Shown here in pieces: positions 1 to 8,700 of a DNA stretch of 15,714 nucleotides; the stretch's first letter is position 1; each line of letters begins with the position of its first letter. The notes below the pieces were generated by a model. That model made no database searches. It was not told the origin of the DNA and worked only from the letters and a program-made list of their open reading frames with translations. Source of the DNA: Propionibacteriaceae bacterium (GTDB lineage Bacteria; Actinomycetota; Actinomycetes; Propionibacteriales; Propionibacteriaceae); contig JAIRKB010000030.1 of the NCBI GenBank assembly GCA_031260385.1, forward strand, positions 1-15,714, read 5' to 3'. The translations under genes were made by a program, and so were the position numbers.

Positions 1-99
1 AAGTTCAAGGGCGGCGAGTGTAAGTTCGTCATTTCGAAGGGCCCCAAGGGCGGTAGTGGCAATGACTCCGACCCCCCCGACGATCAAGGCGGGCCCTAA
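1..99 (+). CDS. C-terminal end of an upstream PBP-like protein (partial)
   Basis: An open frame enters from the left edge and stops with TAA at 97-99, giving 32 residues. They contain FKGGECKFVISKGP followed by a Gly/Ser/Asp/Pro-rich tail ending in GGP. The next gene's product ends with YKGGLCSLTLSKGP and a Pro-rich tail also ending in GGP. The shared KGG-x-C spacing, the SKGP end and the matching cysteine show that this is a paralogous C-terminus, most likely the last strand of a PASTA domain on a second penicillin-binding protein. Nothing of the catalytic part is inside the window, so the PBP assignment is inferred from the tail. The 56 bp to the next start codon fit a tandem arrangement. 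Confidence 0.6.
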   Translation, partial: KFKGGECKFVISKGPKGGSGNDSDPPDDQGGP

Positions 100-139
100 G
101 TAAACGTCTCACCAGGCACCAAACAACACATGTTGCTTG

Positions 140-148
140 TGATATTCT
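140..148 (+). promoter_or_regulatory. Possible extended -10 element for a leaderless PBP mRNA
   Basis: TGATATTCT fits an extended -10 (TGN plus TATTCT, four of six matches to TATAAT). It ends 7 bases before the ATG at 156, so transcription would begin at or next to the start codon. No good -35 is visible. An AGAAGG at 149-154 is only one base from the ATG, too close for a normal Shine-Dalgarno site, which is why a leaderless message is considered. Leaderless mRNAs are common in actinobacteria. The site is short and could be chance. Confidence 0.3.
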
Positions 149-155
149 AGAAGGT

Positions 156-2528
156 ATGCCTCGTAATTCGCAGTTACGCAAATTATTATCTTTGGGCATG
201 TTCTTGGGCGTCAGCGTTTTAGCGGGGGTTCTTGTAGCAAGCCTGGCGATTCCGGTGGCTGCCCTGACTGGATTAATGTCCACGAGCGCCGCGGAATCGC
301 TGTCCCAGTTGCCGGCGGAGTTGGAGACCCCGCCGGTCGCTGAACGGACCAAGGTATATATGAAAAACGGCGAGGTGCTGGCTCAATTCTTCGATGAGTT
401 CCGGGTGATCGTGCCGCTGGAAAAGATCTCGCCCGTCATGCAATATGCCCAAATTGCGATTGAGGATGATCGTTTTTACGAACATGGTGCCCTAGATCTA
501 AAAGCCCTAGTCAAAGCCTTTGTTACCTACTTCACCGGTGATAGCGGCGGTGGTGGGTCCACCTTGACCCAGCAATATGTCAAGCAGGTTCTCGTAGACA
601 AGGCCGACAATATTGTCGATCCAGTCCTTCGTCAGATCGAACTCGATAAGGTTCAGGAACGCTCAATCAAGCGCAAGATCGCCGAGATGCGTTATTCGAT
701 CGCCTTAGAGCAGAGGCTCTCCAAAGACGAGATCCTAGAGCGTTATCTCAACATCGCTAACTACGGCGACGGCGCCTATGGGGTTGAAGCGGCGGCGCAA
801 CACTATTTTTCCGTCTCGGCGGCTGACCTTAACCTCGCTCAAGCCGCCATGCTGGCAGGGATCGTCCAAACCCCAGTCCGTAATCCGGCCAATGATCCCA
901 ACGGTGCACTAGCCCGGCGTGATGTCGTTCTCGATCGAATGCTCGAGCTTAAGCTCGTTTCCGCCTCCGAGGTGGCCGCCGCCAAAGCGGAGGAGTTCGA
1001 TGATGAGAAGATGCAATATCCTCACAACGGCTGCTACCAACTTCCACGCTATGGGCAACTGTGTCGGCTGGTCTGGAATTACCTGATGAATAACACCGAA
1101 CTTGGCGATACGGTGGCCGAGCGGGAGAACAATGTTAAGCGTGGCGGCTATGAGATTTATACCTTTGTCGAGCCGAAGTTCCAGAATTCCGTCCAGTCCG
1201 CGGTCTCCAACTATATTGCCGCCACCGACCCCGTCACGGCGGCGATGGTCGTCGTTCAGCCGGGGACGGGAGTGATCCTAGGAGCCGCTCAGAATCGGTC
1301 GGTCTACGGCTTCAGCATGGCGGCCGGGGAGTCGGCAATCCAACATTTCGCACCGCCCCGGTTGGGTGGTGATCAGGGTTATCAGGCTGGCTCAACCTTC
1401 AAGGGCTTCACCGTTGCGGCGGCCCTGAAAGCCGGGGTCCCTCCCTCAAAGATGTATAACGCCGCCTCGTCGATGAGCTTCGGCGGCCGTACCTTCCGCA
1501 GCTGTGAAGGTCCCTTCACCGCGCCTGGTCCCTGGACGGTTATTAACACCTCCGATTCGGGGGTGATGAACATGCTCAAGGGAGCCGGTAACTCAGTCAA
1601 CACCTATTTCATGCAACTCGAGCAGTCGGTGGGAGTCTGCGCCGTCGTGGAGATGGCCCGTGATGTCGGCATGGAAACCACCCCGACCGATGAGCATCCC
1701 AACGTCATGGCTTATCATAACGTGGCCGCTTTCACCCTCGGGGTCGGCGAAACCCAGGCTCTTTCGATGGCGACCGCCTATGCCACCTTCGCCGCTCGCG
1801 GCGTGCGCTGCGATCCGATCATCATTCGCTCGATTATTGACCGCGATGGCGAGGAGATCCCCACCCAGCAGGCGAACTGTCGCCAGGTGATTGATCCCGG
1901 TGTCGCCGATGGGGTTAACTACGTCCTCCAAGGGACCTTCAACGGCGCTCTCAACGGCACGGGGTCCCGGGCGCGGCTCAGTGATGGCCGTCAAGCGGCG
2001 GGCAAGTCTGGCACGACCGAAGATAACCGAGACGCTTGGTTTGTGGGCTACACCCCGGAAGCGGTCGGTGTGGCGATGATCGGCGTCGATTCCCGACCAG
2101 AAAACGAATGGTTCTGGTCCGCCCAGTACAAACGCAGCCTAACCCGTCTCCAACTGCCAAGTGGCAGACTGCTTTCGGGAACCGGCTCGGCTGATGCCAC
2201 CCAGATCTGGCGCCCCGGCATGGAAGGGGTGTTGGCTTACTTCCCCGCTACCCCCTTCACCTACCCGCCGGGCTGGATTCTGGCGGGCAAGACGATCCCT
2301 GTGCCCTCAGTCAAGGGCATGTCCTTCGAAGCGGCCCAACGCGAACTAGAGCGCAATGGCTTTTCTCTGACCGGGCCCAAAGACACCATGAAGCGGGTTC
2401 ATGACAACTCGGCGGTCGATACGGTCGTCAGCGCCGACTGCGAACCATACAAGGGCGGACTATGTAGTCTGACTTTGTCGAAGGGGCCAGCCCCGCAGTC
2501 AGCCCCAACGACCCCGGGTGGCCCTTAG
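156..2528 (+). CDS. Class A (bifunctional) penicillin-binding protein with one PASTA domain
   Basis: This 790-residue enzyme polymerises lipid II glycan strands and cross-links stem peptides outside the membrane. A short basic N-terminus and one membrane segment (about 12-38) anchor it. The GT51 transglycosylase domain has EDDRFYEHGALD at 103-114, with Glu103 the expected catalytic residue, and GGSTLTQQ at 133-140. The transpeptidase has STFK at 413-416 (nucleophile Ser413), SVN at 480-482 and KSGTT at 617-621, a conservative change from the usual KTG. One PASTA domain (about 711-777) precedes a Pro-rich tail. Eight cysteines (293, 303, 450, 495, 552, 575, 762, 770), all outside the membrane, could form four disulfides. 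ATG 156 is chosen because Met15 would lose part of the membrane segment and has no ribosome site. Length and domain order fit actinobacterial PonA-type PBPs. Confidence 0.95.
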   Translation: MPRNSQLRKLLSLGMFLGVSVLAGVLVASLAIPVAALTGLMSTSAAESLSQLPAELETPPVAERTKVYMKNGEVLAQFFDEFRVIVPLEKISPVMQYAQIAIEDDRFYEHGALDLKALVKAFVTYFTGDSGGGGSTLTQQYVKQVLVDKADNIVDPVLRQIELDKVQERSIKRKIAEMRYSIALEQRLSKDEILERYLNIANYGDGAYGVEAAAQHYFSVSAADLNLAQAAMLAGIVQTPVRNPANDPNGALARRDVVLDRMLELKLVSASEVAAAKAEEFDDEKMQYPHNGCYQLPRYGQLCRLVWNYLMNNTELGDTVAERENNVKRGGYEIYTFVEPKFQNSVQSAVSNYIAATDPVTAAMVVVQPGTGVILGAAQNRSVYGFSMAAGESAIQHFAPPRLGGDQGYQAGSTFKGFTVAAALKAGVPPSKMYNAASSMSFGGRTFRSCEGPFTAPGPWTVINTSDSGVMNMLKGAGNSVNTYFMQLEQSVGVCAVVEMARDVGMETTPTDEHPNVMAYHNVAAFTLGVGETQALSMATAYATFAARGVRCDPIIIRSIIDRDGEEIPTQQANCRQVIDPGVADGVNYVLQGTFNGALNGTGSRARLSDGRQAAGKSGTTEDNRDAWFVGYTPEAVGVAMIGVDSRPENEWFWSAQYKRSLTRLQLPSGRLLSGTGSADATQIWRPGMEGVLAYFPATPFTYPPGWILAGKTIPVPSVKGMSFEAAQRELERNGFSLTGPKDTMKRVHDNSAVDTVVSADCEPYKGGLCSLTLSKGPAPQSAPTTPGGP

Positions 2529-2619
2529 CCTCCTAGGGTTGGATACCGATTGCGATCAGTGCAAGGATAGGCTTGTTGGCGGCCTTTCTCAGTCTGTCGA
2601 CAAGAAACGGAGAATGAGT

Positions 2620-3642
2620 ATGAGTAAGCTCGGCGACCTTGTCCATGTCGTACGAGGGATGACCTTCAAGAAGTGGGCTGGTGTCGTCCAATCCACCCAC
2701 GAGCGATCCGGTAAGGCAAAGGTCAAAATCGTCGCTGACATGGTCTGGTGTGCCGTGCGCTATGGAGCGGGCTATTACGATTACCTGATCTATGCGATGT
2801 GGGATATGGACCACGCCAAGCGCCTGACGATCCTGACCCGGATGGCGAACAAGAAGCTGCTGGGGATGGTCAATGAGCGCGAGGCCAACCAGTTCTTCGA
2901 TGAGAAAAAGAAGTTTTATCGCCGCTTCGCCGAGTTCCTCGGCCGGGAGGTCTTGATCGTCGAGGACTCCAATGCTGCCGAGTTCGCGGCTTTCTTCCGG
3001 GCGCACCAGACCATTATCGTTAAGCCGAATGTTGGCTGGTCGGGGTTCGGGATTCGTAAACTGGTGATCGCGGATTATCCGAGCGACGAAGCGCTGGCTA
3101 CCCTCTGGGAGGAGTTGGTGGCGACCGGGATCGGGGTGGTCGATGAGGTGATTCGTCAGCACCCGGCGCTTGATGTTCTCAACCCGACCTCCGTTAACTC
3201 GATCCGGCTGTGTACCTTCCTGAACTACGATGGCACGCCGGAATATATCTTCTCGGTGATCAAGATGGGGGGCACCGGTAGTTTCGTTGATAATCAGGAG
3301 TCGGGTGGGCTTCACTGCCCCCTCGAGCGCGACACCGGTCGGGTCTACGGCCCAGCCCATACGGCGCGGCTAGTCGGTTATGATCGCCATCCGGTGACCG
3401 ACATGGAGTTTGTCGGCTTTGTCGTGCCGATGATGGATCAAGTGGTGGCCCTGTGCCTCAAAGCCGCTCTCGTTGTCCCGGAAATTCGTTATGTCGGCTG
3501 GGATATTGCCGTCACCCCCGATGGGCCGATCCTGATCGAAGGTAATAGTTACTCCGGGCCAGACTTCTGGCAGTTGCCGCAGTATGGCGATGGGGAGTTT
3601 GGTCTGCGCGCCTGGTTCAAGCAACGCGTACCAGGGTTCTAA
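2620..3642 (+). CDS. Sugar-transfer-type ATP-grasp ligase
   Basis: The 340-residue cytosolic protein resembles the 'sugar-transfer associated' ATP-grasp family (ATPgrasp_ST), whose genes often lie among polysaccharide and cell-wall genes. Visible ATP-grasp elements are IIVKPNVGWSGFGIRKL (132-148, nucleotide-binding Lys135 and glycine loop), NSIRLCTF (193-200, Arg196), and VGWDIAVTPDGPILIEGN (292-309), which supplies the likely metal ligands Asp295, Glu307 and Asn309. The frame stays open back to a GTG at 2518 inside the PBP gene. ATG 2620 is preferred because GGAG at 2609-2612 sits 7 bases upstream and the extra 34 residues look unlike the family; ATG 2614 is the alternative. ATP-grasp enzymes join a carboxylate to an amine or thiol through an acyl phosphate. 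The substrate here is unknown. Its place between a PBP and a MurT-like ligase suggests amino-acid attachment to a cell-wall precursor, which is inference. Confidence 0.85.
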   Translation: MSKLGDLVHVVRGMTFKKWAGVVQSTHERSGKAKVKIVADMVWCAVRYGAGYYDYLIYAMWDMDHAKRLTILTRMANKKLLGMVNEREANQFFDEKKKFYRRFAEFLGREVLIVEDSNAAEFAAFFRAHQTIIVKPNVGWSGFGIRKLVIADYPSDEALATLWEELVATGIGVVDEVIRQHPALDVLNPTSVNSIRLCTFLNYDGTPEYIFSVIKMGGTGSFVDNQESGGLHCPLERDTGRVYGPAHTARLVGYDRHPVTDMEFVGFVVPMMDQVVALCLKAALVVPEIRYVGWDIAVTPDGPILIEGNSYSGPDFWQLPQYGDGEFGLRAWFKQRVPGF

Positions 3643-3652
3643 GGAAGGTAAG

Positions 3653-5029
3653 TTGCGAAAAATCCGCCTTTATCTGGCCGTGTGGGTGGCAAAACTGGCC
3701 TTCTTGGCGATCCGACTGATGAAGCGCCAGGGCAGCCATATGCCCGGTTACCTTGCCCTCAAGGTCTTCCCCGATCTCTTAGCTCACCTCGCCAAACCAA
3801 AGCGCATCATCGTCGTGACCGGGACAAATGGAAAGACGACGGTCGTCAACCTGCTCGCCGAAACCCTGGCCGGCGAAGGCTTGGCGACGATCGACAATCG
3901 TCTAGGGTCTAATACCGATGCTGGCGTCGCCTCGGCGCTGATCCAAGGCGTCTATTGGTGGGGACGGACCAAAGCCGATGTGGCGATCCTGGAGATGGAT
4001 GAGCGCAGCGCTCGCCGGATCCTACCGGGGGTGCGCCCAGAGTTTTTGGTTTGTACGAACCTGACCCGCGACTCAGTGAAGCGGAATGCTCATCCGGAGT
4101 ACATCGCGTGGATCATCTCCGGTGGGATCACCCCCGAGACCACCCTCGTGCTCAATGCTGACGACCTGATCTGCGCTCGGATCGGCGGGGTTGACTCGCG
4201 GCGGGTGTTGTTCGGGATTGATCGACTGCCGAGTGACACGACCACGCCTTCCGGGGTGGCGCGCGATCTGGCAATCTGCCCGAACTGTGATGCGGAACTG
4301 GTCTGGGACTACTGGCGTTTCAACCATATCGGCCACGCCCACTGCCCAAGCTGCGACTTTGCTTCGCCCCAAGCGGACTACCGGGTGACGGCGATTGACC
4401 GAGCCGAGGAACTAGTCGAACTAGATCTTGATGGTCGGGCGGGGTCGGCTCGCCTGCTTAATGATGCCTTGGTCAACGTCTACAATCAGATCGCGGTCAT
4501 GGCGGTCTTGGACCGTTTCGGGGTGGCGACCGACCGAATCCTGGCGGCCTTTGACCATCTGAGTGTGCCAGCGACGCGTTATAGCGCTCAGATGATCGGC
4601 GAGGTGACCTTGGTGCGGCAGCTGACCAAGGGGGTGGTCGGGGTGGCCTGCTCCCGCGCCTTTGAGCATATCGCTGCGGCGCCGGGGCCCAAGGCGCTGG
4701 TGATGAATATCGATGAACTGACCGATATCCGCAGTGATTGCGAGAATATCTGCTGGACCTACGATGCCGACTATGAATATCTGGCTGATCCCAGCTTGCG
4801 GCGGATCGTTATCGGTGGGGTCCGGCGCTACGACCAAGCGCTGCGACTGGCGATCGCGGGGGTCGACCCTAAGATCATGACCACGGTTGCCGAGGAGCGA
4901 GCGGGTGCCGATCTGATCGACCTGACGGGGATGGCGCGGGTCTACAACCTGCATAGTGTCCACAACACCGTCGTCACCGGGGACTTTGTCCAAGCCCGTT
5001 TACTTCAACGACTGAGGGAGGCTTCGTGA
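3653..5029 (+). CDS. murT: MurT-like Mur ligase (diverged)
   Basis: MurT uses ATP to activate the D-glutamate alpha-carboxyl of lipid II, and its partner GatD supplies ammonia. This 458-residue protein has the Mur ligase P-loop GTNGKTT (57-63), an acidic LEMDE motif (113-117), LNADD (167-171), a four-cysteine zinc ribbon with CPNC at 209-212 and CPSC at 231-234, and a C-terminal DUF1727-type domain. The start is TTG 3653 behind GGAAGG at 3643-3648; the gap after the ATP-grasp gene is 10 bp. Several usually conserved motifs differ. The 'RDQLDRYGE' region reads RDSVKRNAHPE (139-149). The 'KNPxG' region reads TKGVVG (325-330). The C-terminal 'YTA' region reads YNLHS (431-435). Together with the inactive-looking GatD next door, this suggests a changed amine donor or substrate. 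The family call is strong; the exact reaction is not. Confidence 0.88.
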   Translation: MRKIRLYLAVWVAKLAFLAIRLMKRQGSHMPGYLALKVFPDLLAHLAKPKRIIVVTGTNGKTTVVNLLAETLAGEGLATIDNRLGSNTDAGVASALIQGVYWWGRTKADVAILEMDERSARRILPGVRPEFLVCTNLTRDSVKRNAHPEYIAWIISGGITPETTLVLNADDLICARIGGVDSRRVLFGIDRLPSDTTTPSGVARDLAICPNCDAELVWDYWRFNHIGHAHCPSCDFASPQADYRVTAIDRAEELVELDLDGRAGSARLLNDALVNVYNQIAVMAVLDRFGVATDRILAAFDHLSVPATRYSAQMIGEVTLVRQLTKGVVGVACSRAFEHIAAAPGPKALVMNIDELTDIRSDCENICWTYDADYEYLADPSLRRIVIGGVRRYDQALRLAIAGVDPKIMTTVAEERAGADLIDLTGMARVYNLHSVHNTVVTGDFVQARLLQRLREAS

Positions 5030-5769
5030 GGATCGAGATGCTCTACCCTGAGGTTGCCAACCTCCATGGGGATAACCACAACATCGTTTATCTCGGGCAG
5101 TGCCGCCCGGACGCCGAGATCATCCGGACGGCCTTAACTGCGACCCCGGCTTTTGTTGACTCGGCGGTTGATCTGATCTATCTCGGGCCTAGCCCGGAGT
5201 CGGCTCAGGTCAAGGCGCTTGCGCGGTTAGCGCCCTACCGGGAGCGGATTAGGGAGCTGATTGAGGAAGGTACGGCTTTTCTCTTCACCCACAATGCCCT
5301 CGAAATCCTCGGTGAGACCTTGCAAACTGCCGATGGCAGTGAAGTCGCAGGCCTCGGCCTCTTCCCGCTGCGAACGCGCCTGGAAATGCTCAACCGCTAT
5401 TCCGGTAAGGTCCTCGGCAGGGCCGGTCTGGGCGGCGATCCGGTCCAAATCGTTGGCTACAAGACCCAGTTCTCTTTTGTGGAAGCCGCCGAGGATCTCC
5501 CCGGTTTCCTGACCGCCGAACGCGGCATCGGTCGGAATCGTCAGACCCGGGTGGAGGGGGTTAGGCAAGGCAACTTCATCGGCACCTCCCTGGTTGGTCC
5601 GCTGCTGATCAACAACCCGGAGTTCACCAAGCAGTTACTAGCGGTGTTGGACCCTGACACCGAGCCAACCCTCGCTCACGAAGATTTGATCATGAGCGCC
5701 TACCAAGCCCGTCTCGCCGACTTCACCGACCCCAAGCGCTGGCACCCCTGGGAACAGTTGGAATCCTAA
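5026..5769 (+). CDS. gatD: GatD-like protein lacking glutaminase catalytic residues
   Basis: At 247 residues this has the length, position and N-terminus (LYPEVANLHGDNHNI, 6-20) of GatD, the class I glutamine amidotransferase subunit paired with MurT. The catalytic sites are gone. Where GatD has a nucleophile-elbow cysteine (type 'LAICGGYQLLG'), this reads FLFTHNALEILG (85-96), with Thr88 in place of Cys. Where GatD has 'GTYLHGPLLPKNP', this reads GTSLVGPLLINNP (186-198), with Val190 in place of the catalytic His. The 'FLGGGQD' loop reads YLGPSPE and 'GFENHxGRT' reads GYKTQFSF. The only cysteine is Cys26. The scaffold is preserved, so it probably still binds its MurT partner. Start GTG 5026 overlaps the murT stop by 4 bases, behind GAGGGAGG at 5014-5021, implying translational coupling. 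Glutamine hydrolysis is unlikely; a structural or acceptor-binding role is inference. Confidence 0.82.
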   Translation: MRIEMLYPEVANLHGDNHNIVYLGQCRPDAEIIRTALTATPAFVDSAVDLIYLGPSPESAQVKALARLAPYRERIRELIEEGTAFLFTHNALEILGETLQTADGSEVAGLGLFPLRTRLEMLNRYSGKVLGRAGLGGDPVQIVGYKTQFSFVEAAEDLPGFLTAERGIGRNRQTRVEGVRQGNFIGTSLVGPLLINNPEFTKQLLAVLDPDTEPTLAHEDLIMSAYQARLADFTDPKRWHPWEQLES

Positions 5770-8700
5770 GCCTCACCGAAGAAGGAAACCTCAGCGAGAT
5801 CAGCTTGGCGACCCCCGCCGGGGAGGGGAACTAGCTTGGTGATGTAGACGACGACATAGCGGGTTGAGACCGGTTCGAAGCTGATATCGGTGGTAGAGGA
5901 AGCGAGATCGGCGTGAGTGATGACCGTCCAGTTCCGAATCGTATCCTTGTTTGGTTCGCCTAGGGGACGGTAAATGCTCACGGAGATCGGGAGTTTTTGG
6001 ATGGTGATCGTGATCTGACTGATGGTGACCACCGATCCAAGATCGAACATCAAGCCGACGCCATCCTTGTCATCGGGGATCATATAGGAGGAGTTGTAGA
6101 CCTCGGTCTCCCATAGGGTGGAGCGGTCGCCATCCCAGGCGTAATGAACCAACTCGTTATTCTCCCAGGCGTTACCACCATCAACAATCGGATCGAAGAC
6201 CTCGGCACTGTTGACCCGATGCTGGACCAGGGTTGGCGTCGGAGTGGAGGTTGAGGGCAGACCAGCCCGCTTGTACATTCCGACCACAACCGCCGTGACC
6301 ACCGCTAGGGCGATCACAACAATCAAGACTAAGAAGGTTCTTGACCAGGTGAGCGCCCGGTTGTGAGACATTCTTTGACGGGCAGGCTTAGGTTTGCGGG
6401 GTAGAGCCATCGTCAGATTAGACCGCGCCGGGTTGGTCAGTTCGTCATTGAAGGCATCGTCATCATCAAAGACGATGTCAATCTCATCATCGTCACCAGA
6501 CACGACTTTCGGACCAGTCGGGGCAACGACCGCCCGTCCCGGTTTGCTGGGAACCAGATCGGTCGGTGGCGCGGGGGGTGGGGTCTCCTCCCTCTCGGCT
6601 GGGTCGGGACTCAGGATGGCAAGGCTCCCTGGTGGAAGCATCGCCATGCAACGCGCTGCCAAGGTGGCCGTCGGATCGGTGGGGCCGAGGATGGTGGTCA
6701 GTGCGGCCGCCACCCCAAGAGCGGTGCCGATGCGATTCTGGCTGGAGATCGACAGGATGCGATGAGTCAGTTGATCTAGCGCTTGCGAGGTATCCGGATA
6801 GACCTCGAGGGGCGGCAGCGGTCCCCGCTCACCGCGCGGTGAACGCAGGAGACCGACCTCGGCAGCGCCGGGCCAAGTCGAGGTCAGGCAGGCGTAAAGC
6901 AGGGCCCCACAAGCAGCAACATCGATCGCTTCGAGTTGGGTCCGGGTCCGGTTGACCTCGTTCTCGCGGGGGGTCAAGCAATGGTCGATACACAACCCAG
7001 AGATCTTGATCCCACCCGAAGCGGTGACATAGATCACCGTCGGATCGAGACGACCGTGGTAGAGATTCATCGAGTGGGCACTAGCCAGCGCGGTGACGAC
7101 CTCCCGAATCAACCAGGCAGTTTCCTCACTTGGTAGCGGCCCGGGAGCCACCAGCTCCGACAAGGTCCGAGCTTCCGACCATTCGCAGATGACGTAGGCG
7201 GAGTCGGCATCCTCGCCAAAGTCCAGGACGCGTAGGAAGCGGGCGTCCATAGCGGAGGAGGCCTGGCGAGCGGCGTCGAGGATCGCCGCCTTGTTCTCAT
7301 CGATCGGGAAAGCCGTGATGAAGACTGGTCGCGATAGCGTCTCATCAACCCCCAGCCAACGCGTACCATTGCCAAGACCGCCTAGGCGGCGCCCTAACCG
7401 ATAGCGTTCGTCCAGGAGGACACCTGGAACGAGTGGAACGAGGCCAGTCAAAACCGGCTGACTCTCCTCGGCGGTGAAGCCCGGGAGGTAGGTCAAGGAC
7501 TCCTCATCGTCTAGCTCAACCTCCATACCCTCGTCATTGGGAAAGTAGAGCCCTGAGGCGGAGCTGTTTGCGGGCTCGATCGGTTCAGCTTCGATCAACT
7601 CGGCTTCGATCTGGTCAGCTTCAATATCGGGGTCAATTAGTTCCTCATTAATGGCGGGGACCGGATCCGGTCGGCCTGCGTCGGAGGGCGTCTTTGGTTT
7701 CACGGGGCGCTCCTTTCGCAGTTTCGCGCGTATCCAGTCGCTCAGTTCTGTGATCTCGTCTATCCCGCGCCATTTTGCTAATCCCCAGTACACACCCACA
7801 CCGGCCAAACAGCCAACAACGAGGCCGAGCAATTGTGGAAAGAAGCCAGGGAAGTAGGTCATTTGGGCAAAACAGATCGCGGCGGCGACACCGGCTGCCG
7901 GGATCGCGATGGCGATTAACTTGGCGGTGAAACCGAAGATTGGGCTGGTCTTAAGTGCCGGTAGGCGTCGCCTAATCCACCACCAGGACAGGATTGCGGT
8001 GATCATATAACCGATCGAGTAAGCCACAGCGACACTCGGGGCGATCCAGGCGTCATCGACCTTCAGCCAGTTAACGAACCCGATCGCCAAGGTCAGGTTG
8101 ATGGCAACGAAAACGGCTTGAATAAAGAAGGGGGTCCGGGTGTCCTGCATCGAGTTGAAGCCCTTCATGATCATGAAGCGCAAGGTTAAGGGGATCAGAC
8201 CGGCACCGAGAGCCATTAGAGTCCAGCCAATGAACCCGCCGCCGATCTCCACCGACCAGACCAGGGTGGCGATCGGAATCCCCAGCCCGATCAACAAGGC
8301 GGAGAATGGCACCATCGCGGCGAAGGCTATCCGCAGGGTCGAGGCAAACTGCGCGGCGAACTCTGGTAGACGTTCGTCGGTCCACAATTGGGCGAGGGAG
8401 GGCACTAAGGCGGTCGCCAATGAGACGGTGATTAGGGCGTGAGGCACCATCGAGATCAGGATGGCGTTGCCGAAGACCGTCTCCCCAGCACCCCCCTCAC
8501 CGGAAACCGTGGCCGAACCATTCAGGCGGGTGATGACGATCAGGTTGATCTGATCGATAACCGCCAGGGCTAGTCCCCAAGCGGCGAGCTTGGTCACCCT
8601 CGACAAGCCAGTGTGCAGGAAATCGAAACGGGGACGGAATTTAAAGCCCACCTTCTTCAGGAAGGGAATTAGGACGATGGTTTGGCAGGTGACGCCGATC

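Noticed and set aside
2521..2540. CCCTTAGCCTCCTAGGG after the PBP stop as a terminator
   Set aside because: Pairing is imperfect with almost no loop and no T-run, and the next gene is close on the same strand.
2518..2619. GTG 2518 as start of the ATP-grasp gene, overlapping the PBP end
   Set aside because: The extra 34 residues do not look like the family, and ATG 2620 has a well-spaced GGAG.
2533..3360. Long minus-strand frame (275 codons) opposite the ATP-grasp gene
   Set aside because: Its sequence has no family features and it mirrors the codon bias of the plus-strand gene, which has clear ATP-grasp motifs. It is an antisense shadow.
3584..3652. Upstream start for murT inside the ATP-grasp gene
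   Set aside because: It would overlap the previous gene by 59 bp; TTG 3653 has GGAAGG 4 bases upstream and the extra residues are not MurT-like.
4421..4993. Minus-strand frame opposite murT
   Set aside because: No recognisable domain or ribosome site; the plus strand is certainly coding here.
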